NCBI GenBank assembly: GCA_900317055.1
Contig: ONFF01000028.1
Location: forward strand, 1-64,000
Reading direction: 5' to 3'
Source: an uncultured Bacteroidales bacterium
GTDB lineage: Bacteria > Bacteroidota > Bacteroidia > Bacteroidales > F082
Length of the DNA: 64,000 nt
Position 1 is the first letter of the stretch. Each line of letters starts with the position of its first letter. Made by a program: the position numbers and the translations under genes. Under the pieces are notes generated by a model. It had not been told where the DNA came from and ran no database searches. It was given only the letters and a program-made list of their open reading frames with translations. Shown one piece after another: positions 17,052 through 25,727 of the stretch.

Positions 17052-19379
17052 ATGAAAGATAAAAAGACATCAAAAACTGGCCAATCACATGCCATCAGGA
17101 ATTTGTGGATTATCTTCGGGTCACTGTTGGGGCTTCTCATCCTGTTTTTCATCTGTGTCGCATTGGGTGTCTTTGGCACCATGCCCACTTTCGAAGAATT
17201 GGAGAACCCAAGAACCAACTTGGCCACTGAGATCATCTCGGCTGACGGCAAGATTTTGGGTACCTATTATGTGGAAAACCGGAGCAATGTGCGCTATGCC
17301 GAACTCCCGCATTACATGCCTGAAGCCCTCATCAGCATTGAGGACGAACGCTTCACCCAACACTCCGGCATCGACGAAAAAGCTTTGTTCCGCGTGGCTT
17401 TTGGTGTGCTGACGGGCAACAAGAAAGGCGGTGGTTCGACCATCACACAACAGTTGGCCAAAAACCTCTTCCCCCGTGGTGAGAACCTCAGCAAGCCCAA
17501 GCTCGTGCTGCGTAAGTTCCAAGAATGGATAACGGCCACCAAACTGGAGCATAATTACTCCAAAGAAGAGATTGTGGCCATGTATCTGAACACAGTTGCC
17601 TTTGGTCACAATGCCTTTGGCATTCGTGCCGCAGCCAGTACTTTCTTTGACAAGAAACCCATCGACATGACCATTGAGGAATGTGCCTTGATGGCTGGTG
17701 TGGTGAATGCCCCTACACGCTACAGCCCCATTCGCAATCCCGAAAATTCTTTAGGACGACGCAATTTGGTTCTCAGAAAGATGGCTGAAAACGGCTACAT
17801 CACCCAAGACGAATACGACTCCATCTCGCAGATTCCCTTGGACATGACGCATTTCAACATCAGGGACCACAACACAGGACAAGCCACTTATTTCAGAGAG
17901 TATCTTCGCTCGGTGATGAACGCTTCAGAACCTGAGCGCGATAACTATGAGTCGAAAGAACAATATGAATTGGAATTGGCGGATTGGAAAGATAACAAAC
18001 TGAGAGGCTGGTGTAAACGAAATCTCAAGTCCGATGGCACACCATACAATATCTATACAGACGGACTAAGAATCTACACCACCATCGACTCGCGCATGCA
18101 AAGTTATGCCGAAGAGGCTGTGAAAGAGTTTATGGGAAAAGAACTGCAACCCATGTTTTACAGCCACTGGAAAGGGCACAAAAACGCACCTTTCTCCAAT
18201 CTGACCGCCGACCAAATCGACCATCTCTTGGAGACTTCCATAAAACGCTCAGAGCGCTACCGTGTCCTTAAAAACGAAGGCATGCCTTGGGATTCTATCA
18301 AAGCCGTATTTGATCGTCCTGTGCGAATGACAGTTTTCTCATGGAACGGCCCCATTGACACGGTGATGACTCCTTTGGACTCTATCCGCTACTACAAGTG
18401 GTTCCTGCAAGCCAGCTTGGTTTCCATCGAGACACATACGGGCCATGTGAAAGCTTATGTAGGCGGTTTGGATTACCGTTTCTTCAAATACGACCATGTC
18501 ACGCAAGCGCGCCGTCAAGTAGGCTCCACCTTTAAGCCTTTCTTGTATTCGTATGCCATGGGAGACCCTGAATTCACACCCTGCACAAAGATTCCCAACA
18601 TCCCATACAACATCGAGCTTCCTGGCGGTCGTTTTTGGTCGCCTAGCAACGGTGGTGGCGGTGGCGGTGAGATTACCTTAAAGAGTGCCTTGGCGCAATC
18701 CAACAACTGGATTTCGGCCTATTTGATGAATCACTATGGTCCTGAAGCCATTATCACCCATGTTCGTCGTATGGGTGTGAGGTCACCCATCGAAGCCGTA
18801 CCATCCATCTGTCTGGGTTCCTGCGACTTGAAACTGATCGAAATGGTTGGTGCCATGAGTACCTTTGCCAACCAAGGCGTCTATGTTGCACCTGTAATCG
18901 TCACCCGCATCGAAGACAAGAACGGCAATGTCATCTACCGTAATGCGCCAATAGAAAAAGAAGCCATGAACGAAGTGGCTGCTTATAAGACCATCGAACT
19001 GATGAAGGGCGTGGTGCAAAGTGGTACTGGTGTGCGTCTGCGCTCCAAGTACGGTTTTACAAACCCCATCGCTGGCAAGACGGGCACGACGCAGAAGAAC
19101 AGTGACGGTTACTTCATGGGCATCACCCCCGACCTCACCACTGGCGTTTGGGTGGGTGCCGAAGACCGTAGCGTGCACTTCCGTTCGACACGTTTGGGAC
19201 AAGGTTCACACACTGGATTGCCGATTTGGGCACTGTATATGAAAAAGGTTTACAACAACCCGAATCTCAAAGTTAGCAAGGGTGATTTTCCAAAGCCGTA
19301 TGCTCCTGGCGTAGATTTGGATTTCAACTGTTGGCATTATGAAAATGAAGAACGTGATGAATTCATAGATGAGTTTTAA
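17052..19379 (+). CDS. mrcA: Penicillin-binding protein 1A (bifunctional transglycosylase/transpeptidase)
   Basis: Polymerises and cross-links peptidoglycan. One N-terminal membrane helix (about 18-42) precedes the GT51 domain with EDERFTQHSGID (about 97; catalytic Glu) and GGSTITQQLAKNLF. The transpeptidase has the SxxK motif in GSTFKPF (about 491), SNN (in AQSNNWISAY) and KTGTTQ (about 676). The length (775 aa) is usual. It follows ricT-gldH and precedes obg in the same direction. Confidence 0.95.
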   Translation: MKDKKTSKTGQSHAIRNLWIIFGSLLGLLILFFICVALGVFGTMPTFEELENPRTNLATEIISADGKILGTYYVENRSNVRYAELPHYMPEALISIEDERFTQHSGIDEKALFRVAFGVLTGNKKGGGSTITQQLAKNLFPRGENLSKPKLVLRKFQEWITATKLEHNYSKEEIVAMYLNTVAFGHNAFGIRAAASTFFDKKPIDMTIEECALMAGVVNAPTRYSPIRNPENSLGRRNLVLRKMAENGYITQDEYDSISQIPLDMTHFNIRDHNTGQATYFREYLRSVMNASEPERDNYESKEQYELELADWKDNKLRGWCKRNLKSDGTPYNIYTDGLRIYTTIDSRMQSYAEEAVKEFMGKELQPMFYSHWKGHKNAPFSNLTADQIDHLLETSIKRSERYRVLKNEGMPWDSIKAVFDRPVRMTVFSWNGPIDTVMTPLDSIRYYKWFLQASLVSIETHTGHVKAYVGGLDYRFFKYDHVTQARRQVGSTFKPFLYSYAMGDPEFTPCTKIPNIPYNIELPGGRFWSPSNGGGGGGEITLKSALAQSNNWISAYLMNHYGPEAIITHVRRMGVRSPIEAVPSICLGSCDLKLIEMVGAMSTFANQGVYVAPVIVTRIEDKNGNVIYRNAPIEKEAMNEVAAYKTIELMKGVVQSGTGVRLRSKYGFTNPIAGKTGTTQKNSDGYFMGITPDLTTGVWVGAEDRSVHFRSTRLGQGSHTGLPIWALYMKKVYNNPNLKVSKGDFPKPYAPGVDLDFNCWHYENEERDEFIDEF

Positions 19380-19383
19380 TCAT

Positions 19384-19436
19384 ATGGGTCGCTGAGCCTG
19401 CGGTTGCTGAACGCAGCCAAAGTATCGAAGCGCCCT
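19384..19436. repeat. Degenerate GCTGAGCCTG...TCGAAGCG element
   Basis: A broken relative of the CTGAGCCTGTCGAAG family, interrupted by GGTTGCTGAACGCAGCC, between pbp1A and obg. Confidence 0.55.
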
Positions 19437-19452
19437 TTAACAACTTCTTATT

Positions 19453-20463
19453 ATGACCTCAAATTTCGTTGATTACGTCAAGATATTCTGTCGCTCAGGC
19501 AAGGGCGGTGCAGGTTCGTTACATTTCCGTAGGGAAAAGTATATCCCAAAAGGTGGTCCCGACGGCGGTGACGGCGGACGTGGCGGCAATGTCATCTTGC
19601 GTGGCAATGCTCAACTTTGGACCTTGCTCCATCTTCGCTATACCAAGCATGTTTATGCCGGTGATGGTGTGCCTGGAGGCAAAAACCAACTTACGGGTGC
19701 CGCCGGTGATGATATATACATTGATGTGCCTTTGGGAACGGTGGCTTACCGTTCGGAAGACCACACCTTGTTAGGCGAAATCACCGAAGACAAACAAGAA
19801 GTCGTCTTGCTTAAAGGTGGTCGCGGTGGTAAGGGCAATGCTTTCTTCAAGACAGCCACCTTGCAAGCGCCCAAGTTTGCCCAACCTGGCGAACCCAATC
19901 AAGAAGAATGGATCACTTTGGAACTGAAGCTGTTGGCTGATGTCGGATTGGTGGGCTTCCCCAATGCAGGCAAGTCGACATTGCTCTCTGTCGTTTCGGC
20001 AGCCAAGCCTGAGATTGCCGATTATCCGTTTACGACTTTGGTACCCAACCTCGGCATTGTCAGCTATCGTGGACATCGAAGCTTTGTCATGGCCGACATT
20101 CCCGGCATTATCGAAGGTGCTTCTGAAGGCAAAGGATTGGGCATCAGGTTCTTGAGACATATTGAACGCAATTCTACCTTACTCTTCATGGTGCCTGCCA
20201 TCACTGAGGATGTGAAAAAGGAATACGACATCCTACTCAACGAGTTGAAGAAATACAACCCCGAGTTGATGGACAAAGACCGCATCTTGGCCATCACGAA
20301 ATGCGACCTCGCTGACGAAGACACCATCAAGGAAATCAAAAAGCACTTGCCCAAGAAGGTGCCACATGTTTTCATCAGCTCCGTGGCACAACAAGGCATC
20401 GACGAACTGAAGGACTTGATTTGGCTGACGCTGAACAAGGGGGATGAAGGGGAAGACTGGTAA
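19453..20463 (+). CDS. obg: GTPase Obg/CgtA
   Basis: Ribosome-associated GTPase of 50S assembly and stress control. The glycine-rich Obg fold (about 1-158; [17 protein letters not shown]) is followed by the G domain with G1 GFPNAGKST (about 171), G3 DIPGIIEGA and G4 TKCDL. The C-terminal Obg extension is short, so the protein (336 aa) is the compact form common in Bacteroidota. The next gene follows after 12 bp. Confidence 0.95.
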   Translation: MTSNFVDYVKIFCRSGKGGAGSLHFRREKYIPKGGPDGGDGGRGGNVILRGNAQLWTLLHLRYTKHVYAGDGVPGGKNQLTGAAGDDIYIDVPLGTVAYRSEDHTLLGEITEDKQEVVLLKGGRGGKGNAFFKTATLQAPKFAQPGEPNQEEWITLELKLLADVGLVGFPNAGKSTLLSVVSAAKPEIADYPFTTLVPNLGIVSYRGHRSFVMADIPGIIEGASEGKGLGIRFLRHIERNSTLLFMVPAITEDVKKEYDILLNELKKYNPELMDKDRILAITKCDLADEDTIKEIKKHLPKKVPHVFISSVAQQGIDELKDLIWLTLNKGDEGEDW

Positions 20464-20475
20464 TCTTTTCAATGT

Positions 20476-21054
20476 ATGGAAACCCTCTCTCACATCGACT
20501 CTGACCTTTTCCTTTTCCTCAATGGCCTCCATGTCAAATGGTTAGACAAGGTCATGGTGCTTGTCACCGACATGTGGGTATGGATTCCCTTATACCTATT
20601 ATTAATATATTGGACGGTGAAGCAGTATGGCAAGCGTTGCTGGTGGGTGTTTTTTGCCCTCGGATTGGTAGTACTCTGCACCGACCAGCTTGCCTCTCAT
20701 GTGTGCAAACCTGTTTTCCAACGTTTAAGACCATGCTATAATACTGATTTTCAATACTTAATACATCTTCCCAAAGGGCTGGCAGGGGGAAGATATGGTT
20801 TCGTCTCCTCCCATGCCGCCAACACATTTGGAGTAGCTACATTTTTGACTCCTGTCTTGAAAAGATTCAATCCTTGGATGGCCATCGTGCTGTTTTTGTG
20901 GGCTTTTATTTCAAGCTACAGCCGCATATATATTGGTTATCACTACCCAGGCGACATCCTCTGTGGTGCCATTTTAGGCACACTCATAGGGCTGATACTT
21001 TGGAAAATATTTCAGCTCGTTGTAGTAAGAAAAATATGGAAATCAGAACAATGA
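20476..21054 (+). CDS. PAP2-family membrane phosphatase
   Basis: A multi-helix membrane protein with the three PAP2/acid phosphatase motifs: KPVFQRLRP, SSHA (in YGFVSSHAANTFG) and SRIYIGYHYPGDILCG. Such proteins dephosphorylate undecaprenyl pyrophosphate, phosphatidylglycerol phosphate or lipid A; the substrate cannot be told from the sequence. Its position after pbp1A and obg suggests an undecaprenyl-pyrophosphate role, but this is inference. It overlaps the convergent SAM hydrolase gene by 12 bp. Confidence 0.88.
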   Translation: METLSHIDSDLFLFLNGLHVKWLDKVMVLVTDMWVWIPLYLLLIYWTVKQYGKRCWWVFFALGLVVLCTDQLASHVCKPVFQRLRPCYNTDFQYLIHLPKGLAGGRYGFVSSHAANTFGVATFLTPVLKRFNPWMAIVLFLWAFISSYSRIYIGYHYPGDILCGAILGTLIGLILWKIFQLVVVRKIWKSEQ

Positions 21055-21858
21055 ATCAAGTTGTGGCGTTTTTTCCTCATCGTGAAAAACCACTTTGATG
21101 GTCGATTTTGGTTCGATGCCACAAAGTGAAGCCAACTTGGCCTTGTTCAAAGCGAGTTCAAGATAGCCATGTGTGCCGAAGATGGCCACCAAATCCACTA
21201 CATCGACATCCAAATAACTATCGGAAATCTCATCCACGGTGTAAAGGTCGCCTTTCACCATGATGGTGAAGTCGCGACCACGGCGTTCACGCTCAAAGAG
21301 TTCCTTGGAAATATTGGTAATCAAGTTGTCGTAGGAATCGATGTGCATCACCACGCCTTCTATGGTATTGTCGCGAGCAACGGCACAGAAAGTGCCTCCT
21401 GGATTCAACTTCAGTCTAGGCTCACCGATACTTGAGAGTGGCTCGCCATTGGCAATCATCACCGCCACTTTGGCAAAACGGTCTCGTGAAGCAAACGTAA
21501 AAAAATCAGAGTCTTGCATCACATCGATGCAATAGGCTTCATCAAATTTTCCATCAAGGATATGGCTGAAAATACCATTATCAGTGGAGATAAAATACTG
21601 TCCTTCAGCCTTCACGACAACATGGGGGCATTCCGTCGATTCAATTGTGTCGACTGCGATGATGTGAATTGTACCTTGAGGGAAGCATTGATAGCAGTTT
21701 TTCAGTGTAAAACCCGCCTGTGCAACGTTAAATGGTTCGATTTCATGGGTAACATCAACAATGGTCGCTGACGGTAGCATGGACAAAATCTTGCCCTTTA
21801 CCGCAGCAGCATAATAATCCTTCGTCCCCCAATCGCTTGTTATTGTGATAATTGCCAT
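21043..21858 (-). CDS. SAM hydrolase / SAM hydroxide adenosyltransferase (DUF62)
   Basis: The start ITITSDWGTKDYYAAAVKGKI and VDVTHEIEPFNVAQAGFTL match the DUF62 family, relatives of fluorinases and chlorinases that in most bacteria hydrolyse SAM to adenosine and methionine. The adenosine-binding STDNGIF is also present. The length (271 aa) is normal. A -7 box lies at 21886-21895, divergent from phoH. Confidence 0.87.
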   Translation of the reverse strand: MAIITITSDWGTKDYYAAAVKGKILSMLPSATIVDVTHEIEPFNVAQAGFTLKNCYQCFPQGTIHIIAVDTIESTECPHVVVKAEGQYFISTDNGIFSHILDGKFDEAYCIDVMQDSDFFTFASRDRFAKVAVMIANGEPLSSIGEPRLKLNPGGTFCAVARDNTIEGVVMHIDSYDNLITNISKELFERERRGRDFTIMVKGDLYTVDEISDSYLDVDVVDLVAIFGTHGYLELALNKAKLASLCGIEPKSTIKVVFHDEEKTPQLDSLF

Positions 21859-21885
21859 CGTTTCTTATTAGCCCTTTTGTGATTT

Positions 21886-21895
21886 TGCAAAGGTA
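21886..21895 (-). promoter_or_regulatory. -7 promoter box for the SAM hydrolase
   Basis: Minus-strand TACCTTTGCA, 28 nt before the ATG. Confidence 0.55.
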
Positions 21896-21965
21896 TATCA
21901 TTTATGTCAATTTTAAGATAGGTTTTTGAAAAAAATATTCGTTTTTTTCATTCTGAAAAATAGTC

Positions 21966-21974
21966 TATCTTTGC
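21966..21974 (+). promoter_or_regulatory. -7 promoter box for phoH
   Basis: TATCTTTGC, about 16 nt before ATG 21991. Confidence 0.55.
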
Positions 21975-21990
21975 GACCAAATAAAGAGCT

Positions 21991-22968
21991 ATGGCAGAGC
22001 AGATTCTTCAGATAGAAAATGTTGACCCTAAGGAACTTCACGGACCCAATGACAAATATTTGGAGCTAGTGAAGAGTATGTTCCCCAAGTTGAAAATCAT
22101 CGCGCGTGGCGACTTTGTGAAAGTGATTGGCGATGACGATGAAATCGAGTATTTCGCCAGCCGTTATGAGACCTTGATGGTGCAGTTGGAGCGTTTTGGC
22201 AAACTCACCGCCCAGACCGTGGAAGACGTGATGATGGCCAGCACCGACAGCGAGTTACAACGGAAAATGTCGGAGAGCGATGTATTGGTGTTTGGTCGCA
22301 GCGGTGTGCCCATCAAAGCCATCACGGCCAACCAAAAACGCATGGTGACGGCCTCTGAACAGAAAGACTTGGTTTTTGCCATCGGCCCTGCCGGAACCGG
22401 AAAGACCTATACTGCTGTGGCTTTGGCGGTCAGGGCCTTGAAAGCCAAGCAGGTAAGAAGAATCATTTTGACCCGACCCGCCGTCGAAGCTGATGAACAT
22501 CTGGGCTTCCTCCCTGGCGACTTGAAAGACAAACTCGACCCCTATCTGCAGCCGCTTTATGATGCCTTGCGCGATATGATACCTTCCACTAAACTAGAAA
22601 GTTACATGGAAGACCACACCATTGAGATTGCGCCTTTAGCCTTCATGCGCGGTCGTACCTTGGATCATGCTTTTGTCATCCTCGACGAGGCACAAAACGC
22701 CACCCGCAGCCAGCTGAAGATGTTCCTCACCCGCATGGGACGCTCGGCCAAGTTCATCGTCACCGGCGACATCACCCAAATCGACCTACCGCCTAAGACC
22801 CCTTCGGGATTGCCGCAGGCCATGGAGGTTTTGAAGGATGTGAAAGGCATTGAATTCATCTATCTGGACGATAAGGATGTAGTGAGGCATAAATTGGTCA
22901 CTGACATTATTAATGCCTATAAAAAACATCTTACGGGAAAAGAAGAAGAGCAAAATGAATCAATATGA
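21991..22968 (+). CDS. PhoH-like ATPase
   Basis: A P-loop NTPase of the PhoH family, linked to RNA metabolism and YbeY. Walker A is GPAGTGKT (about 131-138), followed by LTRPAVEADEHLGFLPGDLKDK, and Walker B is VILDEAQN (about 229). An N-terminal KH-like region precedes it. The length (325 aa) is typical. Its stop overlaps the start of the next gene by 4 bp (ATGA), so the two are translationally coupled. Confidence 0.93.
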   Translation: MAEQILQIENVDPKELHGPNDKYLELVKSMFPKLKIIARGDFVKVIGDDDEIEYFASRYETLMVQLERFGKLTAQTVEDVMMASTDSELQRKMSESDVLVFGRSGVPIKAITANQKRMVTASEQKDLVFAIGPAGTGKTYTAVALAVRALKAKQVRRIILTRPAVEADEHLGFLPGDLKDKLDPYLQPLYDALRDMIPSTKLESYMEDHTIEIAPLAFMRGRTLDHAFVILDEAQNATRSQLKMFLTRMGRSAKFIVTGDITQIDLPPKTPSGLPQAMEVLKDVKGIEFIYLDDKDVVRHKLVTDIINAYKKHLTGKEEEQNESI

Positions 22969-23414
22969 ATAGGTATTTGACATTTTTAAACAATTACTTG
23001 GGTAATGAAAGATCAAGAGACAGACTATATACTGCCTTGGATTTGTTTGAATATCCAGAATTGATAGATACAGTTAAGCATAAATCTGGGATATATATCA
23101 TAATGAGCCCCTCGCAAAAATTCATATATCCTTTAGGAGCCTCACCTATTATTTATATTGGTACTTCAAACGATTTACATCGGAGATTAAAAGAGCATAT
23201 CAAATACTACGGAATTGCCGTCGAACATTGGAAAGACCATACCCGTTGGATTTATGGCAGATACAACTATATTATTTCCTATGGAGGTAAAGTGTATTAT
23301 ATGCTAACCCAAGGAAGAGAGACAAACAAAGCGCTTGAAAGTAAAGCATTAGAAGGGTTTTATGACAGATTTGGAGCATTACCTGTTGGAAATGGAGCTT
23401 TTTCATTTAGATAG
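22965..23414 (+). CDS. GIY-YIG domain protein coupled to phoH
   Basis: A 149-residue protein with GIY-YIG signatures SGIYIIMSP (about 41) and IYIGTSNDLHRRLKEH (about 64-79), and a conserved FYDRFGALPVGNGAFSFR tail. It is visibly more AT-rich than phoH, suggesting a later arrival. It starts inside the phoH stop and is immediately followed by REP-like palindromes and the RAYT gene, so it may have entered or be maintained with them; this link is inference. Substrate unknown. Confidence 0.75.
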   Translation: MNRYLTFLNNYLGNERSRDRLYTALDLFEYPELIDTVKHKSGIYIIMSPSQKFIYPLGASPIIYIGTSNDLHRRLKEHIKYYGIAVEHWKDHTRWIYGRYNYIISYGGKVYYMLTQGRETNKALESKALEGFYDRFGALPVGNGAFSFR

Positions 23415-23416
23415 TC

Positions 23417-23535
23417 CATCCCGTAGGGATGTTCGTTCGGTAAAAGCATAACAAAAGAGCCACCTGCATCCCGTAGGGATGTTCGTTCGGTAAAAGCATA
23501 ACAAAAGAGCCACCTGCATCCCGTAGGGATGTTCC
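23417..23535 (+). repeat. REP-like palindromes in a 50-bp tandem array upstream of the RAYT gene
   Basis: CATCCC-GTA-GGGATG hairpins occur at 23417-23431, 23467-23481 and 23517-23531, period exactly 50 bp. The first two are followed by TTCGTTCGGTAAAA and an identical spacer. This is the layout expected of REP elements served by the adjacent Y1 transposase. Confidence 0.85.
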
Positions 23536-23548
23536 ATAAGAAGAAAAC

Positions 23549-24010
23549 ATGCCAAACACATACACACAGATACACATACATACCGTGTTCGCGGTTCAAA
23601 ACAGGCTCTGCCTGATTGATAAAAGCTGGAGAGATAGGCTTTACCAGTACATCGTTTCAATCATACAGAACAATGGTCATAAGGTGCTTGCCATAGGTGG
23701 TGTTGGCGACCATGTGCATATCTTGTTTGGCTTCCGTCCGACAGAATCGTTGTCTCATCTTATGCAAGAGGTGAAACGTGATTCGTCAGCATGGATAAAT
23801 ACCAATCATTTTGTGAAAGGGAAATTCTCATGGCAAGAAGGATTTGGAGCCTTTTCTTATAGCAAGAGCCAAATCCCAAATGTGTGCAGATATATTGAAA
23901 CCCAAGAAGAACATCATAGAAAAAGAACATTTACAGAAGAATACATTGATTTTTTGGAAAAATTCGGAATTGAATATGATAAACGTTATATATTTCAACC
24001 CATCGAATAA
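23549..24010 (+). mobile_element. REP-associated tyrosine transposase (RAYT, Y1/IS200-like)
   Basis: The 153-residue protein has the Y1 transposase fold: HTVFAVQNR at the N-terminus, the HUH metal motif GDHVHILF (about 52-59), and a catalytic Tyr in CRYIETQEEHHRK (about 114). These enzymes cut and join single-stranded DNA at REP hairpins rather than mobilising as classic insertion sequences. Both sides carry CATCCC/GGGATG hairpins with a TCGGTAAAA flank, in both orientations. The gene is intact and has an ATG within 20 bp of the last upstream palindrome. No terminal inverted repeats or TnpB are seen. Confidence 0.85.
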
Positions 24011-24020
24011 AAATTTGGAG

Positions 24021-24198
24021 CATCCCGATGGGAAGCAATTAAACCCGTACCTTGTTTCTACCGAGCGAGTTTCCCTACGGGAAACAGCCCTGTGAATACA
24101 ACATTTGGCAAAACAACAAACGGCTTCTACCGCATCCCATATGGATGGGCGCTCGGTAAAAACAACACAATAGAGAACAAACGCATCCCATCGGGATG
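24021..24198. repeat. REP-like palindromes downstream of the RAYT gene
   Basis: Four further members: an imperfect one at 24021-24035; GTTTCCC-TAC-GGGAAAC at 24069-24085, preceded by TACCGAGCGA, which is the upstream flank in reverse orientation; 24133-24150 followed by TCGGTAAAAA; and CATCCC-ATC-GGGATG at 24184-24198. No gene is seen in this stretch. Confidence 0.8.
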
Positions 24199-24233
24199 TA
24201 CCAATTGAAAAACAACAACAAAACTCAACAGAT

Positions 24234-25178
24234 ATGAAAGCTCTAACTAGAACAGATTACCAATTCCCTGGCCAGACCAAGGTGTATCACGGCAAGGTCC
24301 GCGATTGTTATTTCATCAACGACGAGTACATGGTGATGGTCGCCACCGACCGCATCTCGGCTTTCGATGTTATCCTGCCTAAAGGCATTCCTTATAAGGG
24401 ACAGGTGCTCAACCAGATTGCCGCCATGTTCCTCGATGCCACCGCCGACATCGTCCCTAACTGGAAGCTCGCCACCCCCGACCCAATGGTCACTGTGGGG
24501 CGCCTCTGCAAGCCCTTCCCGATTGAGATGATCATCCGTGGTTATCTCACCGGAAGCTCGTGGCGCACCTACAAGAGCGGCCAACACACCATCTGCGGCG
24601 TGCAGATCCCTGACGGCATGAAGGAGCACCAGCGCTTTGCCGAACCCATCATCACCCCGACCACGAAGGCCGAGGAAGGCCATGACGAAGACATCTCCCG
24701 CGAAGAAATCATCAGCCGTGGACTCATCAGCGAGAGCGATTATGTGCAAATTGAGGACATAACTAGAAAGCTCTTCCAGCGAGGCACCGAAATTGCCGCC
24801 AAGCAGGGCTTGATTCTCGTCGACACCAAGTACGAGTTCGGCAAGATTGGCGACCAAATCGTGCTGATGGATGAGATCCATACCCCCGACTCATCGCGTT
24901 ACTTCATCGCCGACCAATACGAGGAACACTTCGCCAAGGGTGAGCCACAGGTGCAACTCTCGAAGGAATTCGTCCGCGAGTGGCTCATGGCCAACGGCTT
25001 CCAAGGCAAGGAAGGCCAGCAAGTGCCTGAGATGACGCCCGAATACGTCAACAGCGTTTCGGAGCGCTACATTGAGCTTTACGAGAAGGTCACGGGACAC
25101 AAATTCGAGAAGGCTCCCGATTCGGAAGATCTTTTGAAACGGATTGAAAATAATGTGATGAATTACTTGAAACTATAA
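24234..25178 (+). CDS. purC: Phosphoribosylaminoimidazole-succinocarboxamide synthase
   Basis: Purine synthesis, joining CAIR and aspartate. The protein shows the SAICAR synthetase N-domain [26 protein letters not shown], then [15 protein letters not shown] and [11 protein letters not shown], and the [11 protein letters not shown] motif. At 314 aa it is of the longer, eukaryote/Bacteroidota-like length. It is monocistronic: REP-like elements lie upstream and a bidirectional terminator follows. Confidence 0.95.
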   Translation: MKALTRTDYQFPGQTKVYHGKVRDCYFINDEYMVMVATDRISAFDVILPKGIPYKGQVLNQIAAMFLDATADIVPNWKLATPDPMVTVGRLCKPFPIEMIIRGYLTGSSWRTYKSGQHTICGVQIPDGMKEHQRFAEPIITPTTKAEEGHDEDISREEIISRGLISESDYVQIEDITRKLFQRGTEIAAKQGLILVDTKYEFGKIGDQIVLMDEIHTPDSSRYFIADQYEEHFAKGEPQVQLSKEFVREWLMANGFQGKEGQQVPEMTPEYVNSVSERYIELYEKVTGHKFEKAPDSEDLLKRIENNVMNYLKL

Positions 25179-25204
25179 CGCTTCAGTATTGACTTTTATC
25201 ACAA

Positions 25205-25245
25205 AAAACTCCCCCAATCTTTTAGGTTGAGGGAGTTGTTTTTTA
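25205..25245. terminator. Bidirectional terminator between purC and hicBA
   Basis: AACTCCC / GGGAGTT arms (25207-25213 and 25231-25237) with A-rich sequence before and T-rich sequence after, so it works on both strands. Confidence 0.85.
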
Positions 25246-25434
25246 TTCAATTCCTGCCTGTTTCAAAATGGCCATAAAAGTTCCTTTCTTTAAATCCTTC
25301 CCATTATGATAAGGCACAATAATAGTCTTGTTGTTAATCGGATTATAGTATACTTGATGCGAGCCTTTTGCCCTCTTAAAGATATAGCCATTTTCTTCAA
25401 GCAACTGGATCAAGTATTTAGGACTCAGATTCAT
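25243..25434 (-). CDS. hicA: HicA-type mRNA interferase toxin
   Basis: A 63-residue dsRBD-like protein with the HicA signature: SPKYLIQLLEENGY, then KGSHQVYY with the catalytic His (residue 26), and VPYHNGKDLKKGT. HicA toxins cleave mRNA when not neutralised by HicB. It is translated from an ATG overlapping the hicB stop by 4 bp, so antitoxin comes first. Confidence 0.9.
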   Translation of the reverse strand: MNLSPKYLIQLLEENGYIFKRAKGSHQVYYNPINNKTIIVPYHNGKDLKKGTFMAILKQAGIE

Positions 25435-25658
25435 ACAGCCATCAAATTCAAAGAGTATTCCAACAAATTGCTGTCATCAGGAATACTTTCGCCCCTATCT
25501 TGCAATTCCTCGATATAGAGTTCGATGGCTTCCTTTGCCATATCAATGGCTTCATCGACAGTTTCTCCATAAGTGATGCAACCCGGCAAAGAAGGCACAA
25601 ATACCGTATAACCTCCTTCTTTTTCCTTTCTCAGATTGATTCTGTATGTCCTATTCAT
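25431..25658 (-). CDS. hicB: HicB-family antitoxin
   Basis: The 75-residue protein has the partial RNase H fold typical of HicB: GGYTVFVPSLPGCITYGETVDEAIDMAKEA. A C-terminal DNA-binding domain is missing, which is the short class, so autoregulation, if any, would need another factor or the HicA-HicB complex. It is the first gene of the pair, behind a -7 box at 25682-25691. Confidence 0.9.
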   Translation of the reverse strand: MNRTYRINLRKEKEGGYTVFVPSLPGCITYGETVDEAIDMAKEAIELYIEELQDRGESIPDDSNLLEYSLNLMAV

Positions 25659-25681
25659 AACTTTAACTTATTGTTTCCATC

Positions 25682-25691
25682 TGCAAAAATA
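25682..25691 (-). promoter_or_regulatory. -7 promoter box for hicBA
   Basis: Minus-strand TATTTTTGCA, about 24 nt before hicB. Confidence 0.6.
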
Positions 25692-25727
25692 GCAAAAATC
25701 CTGAAAACAGGTCATCTTATAACTTTT

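Noticed and set aside
23360-23660. Minus-strand frames with repeated NEHPYGM-like peptides
   Set aside because: They arise from translating the 50-bp REP array and do not resemble proteins.
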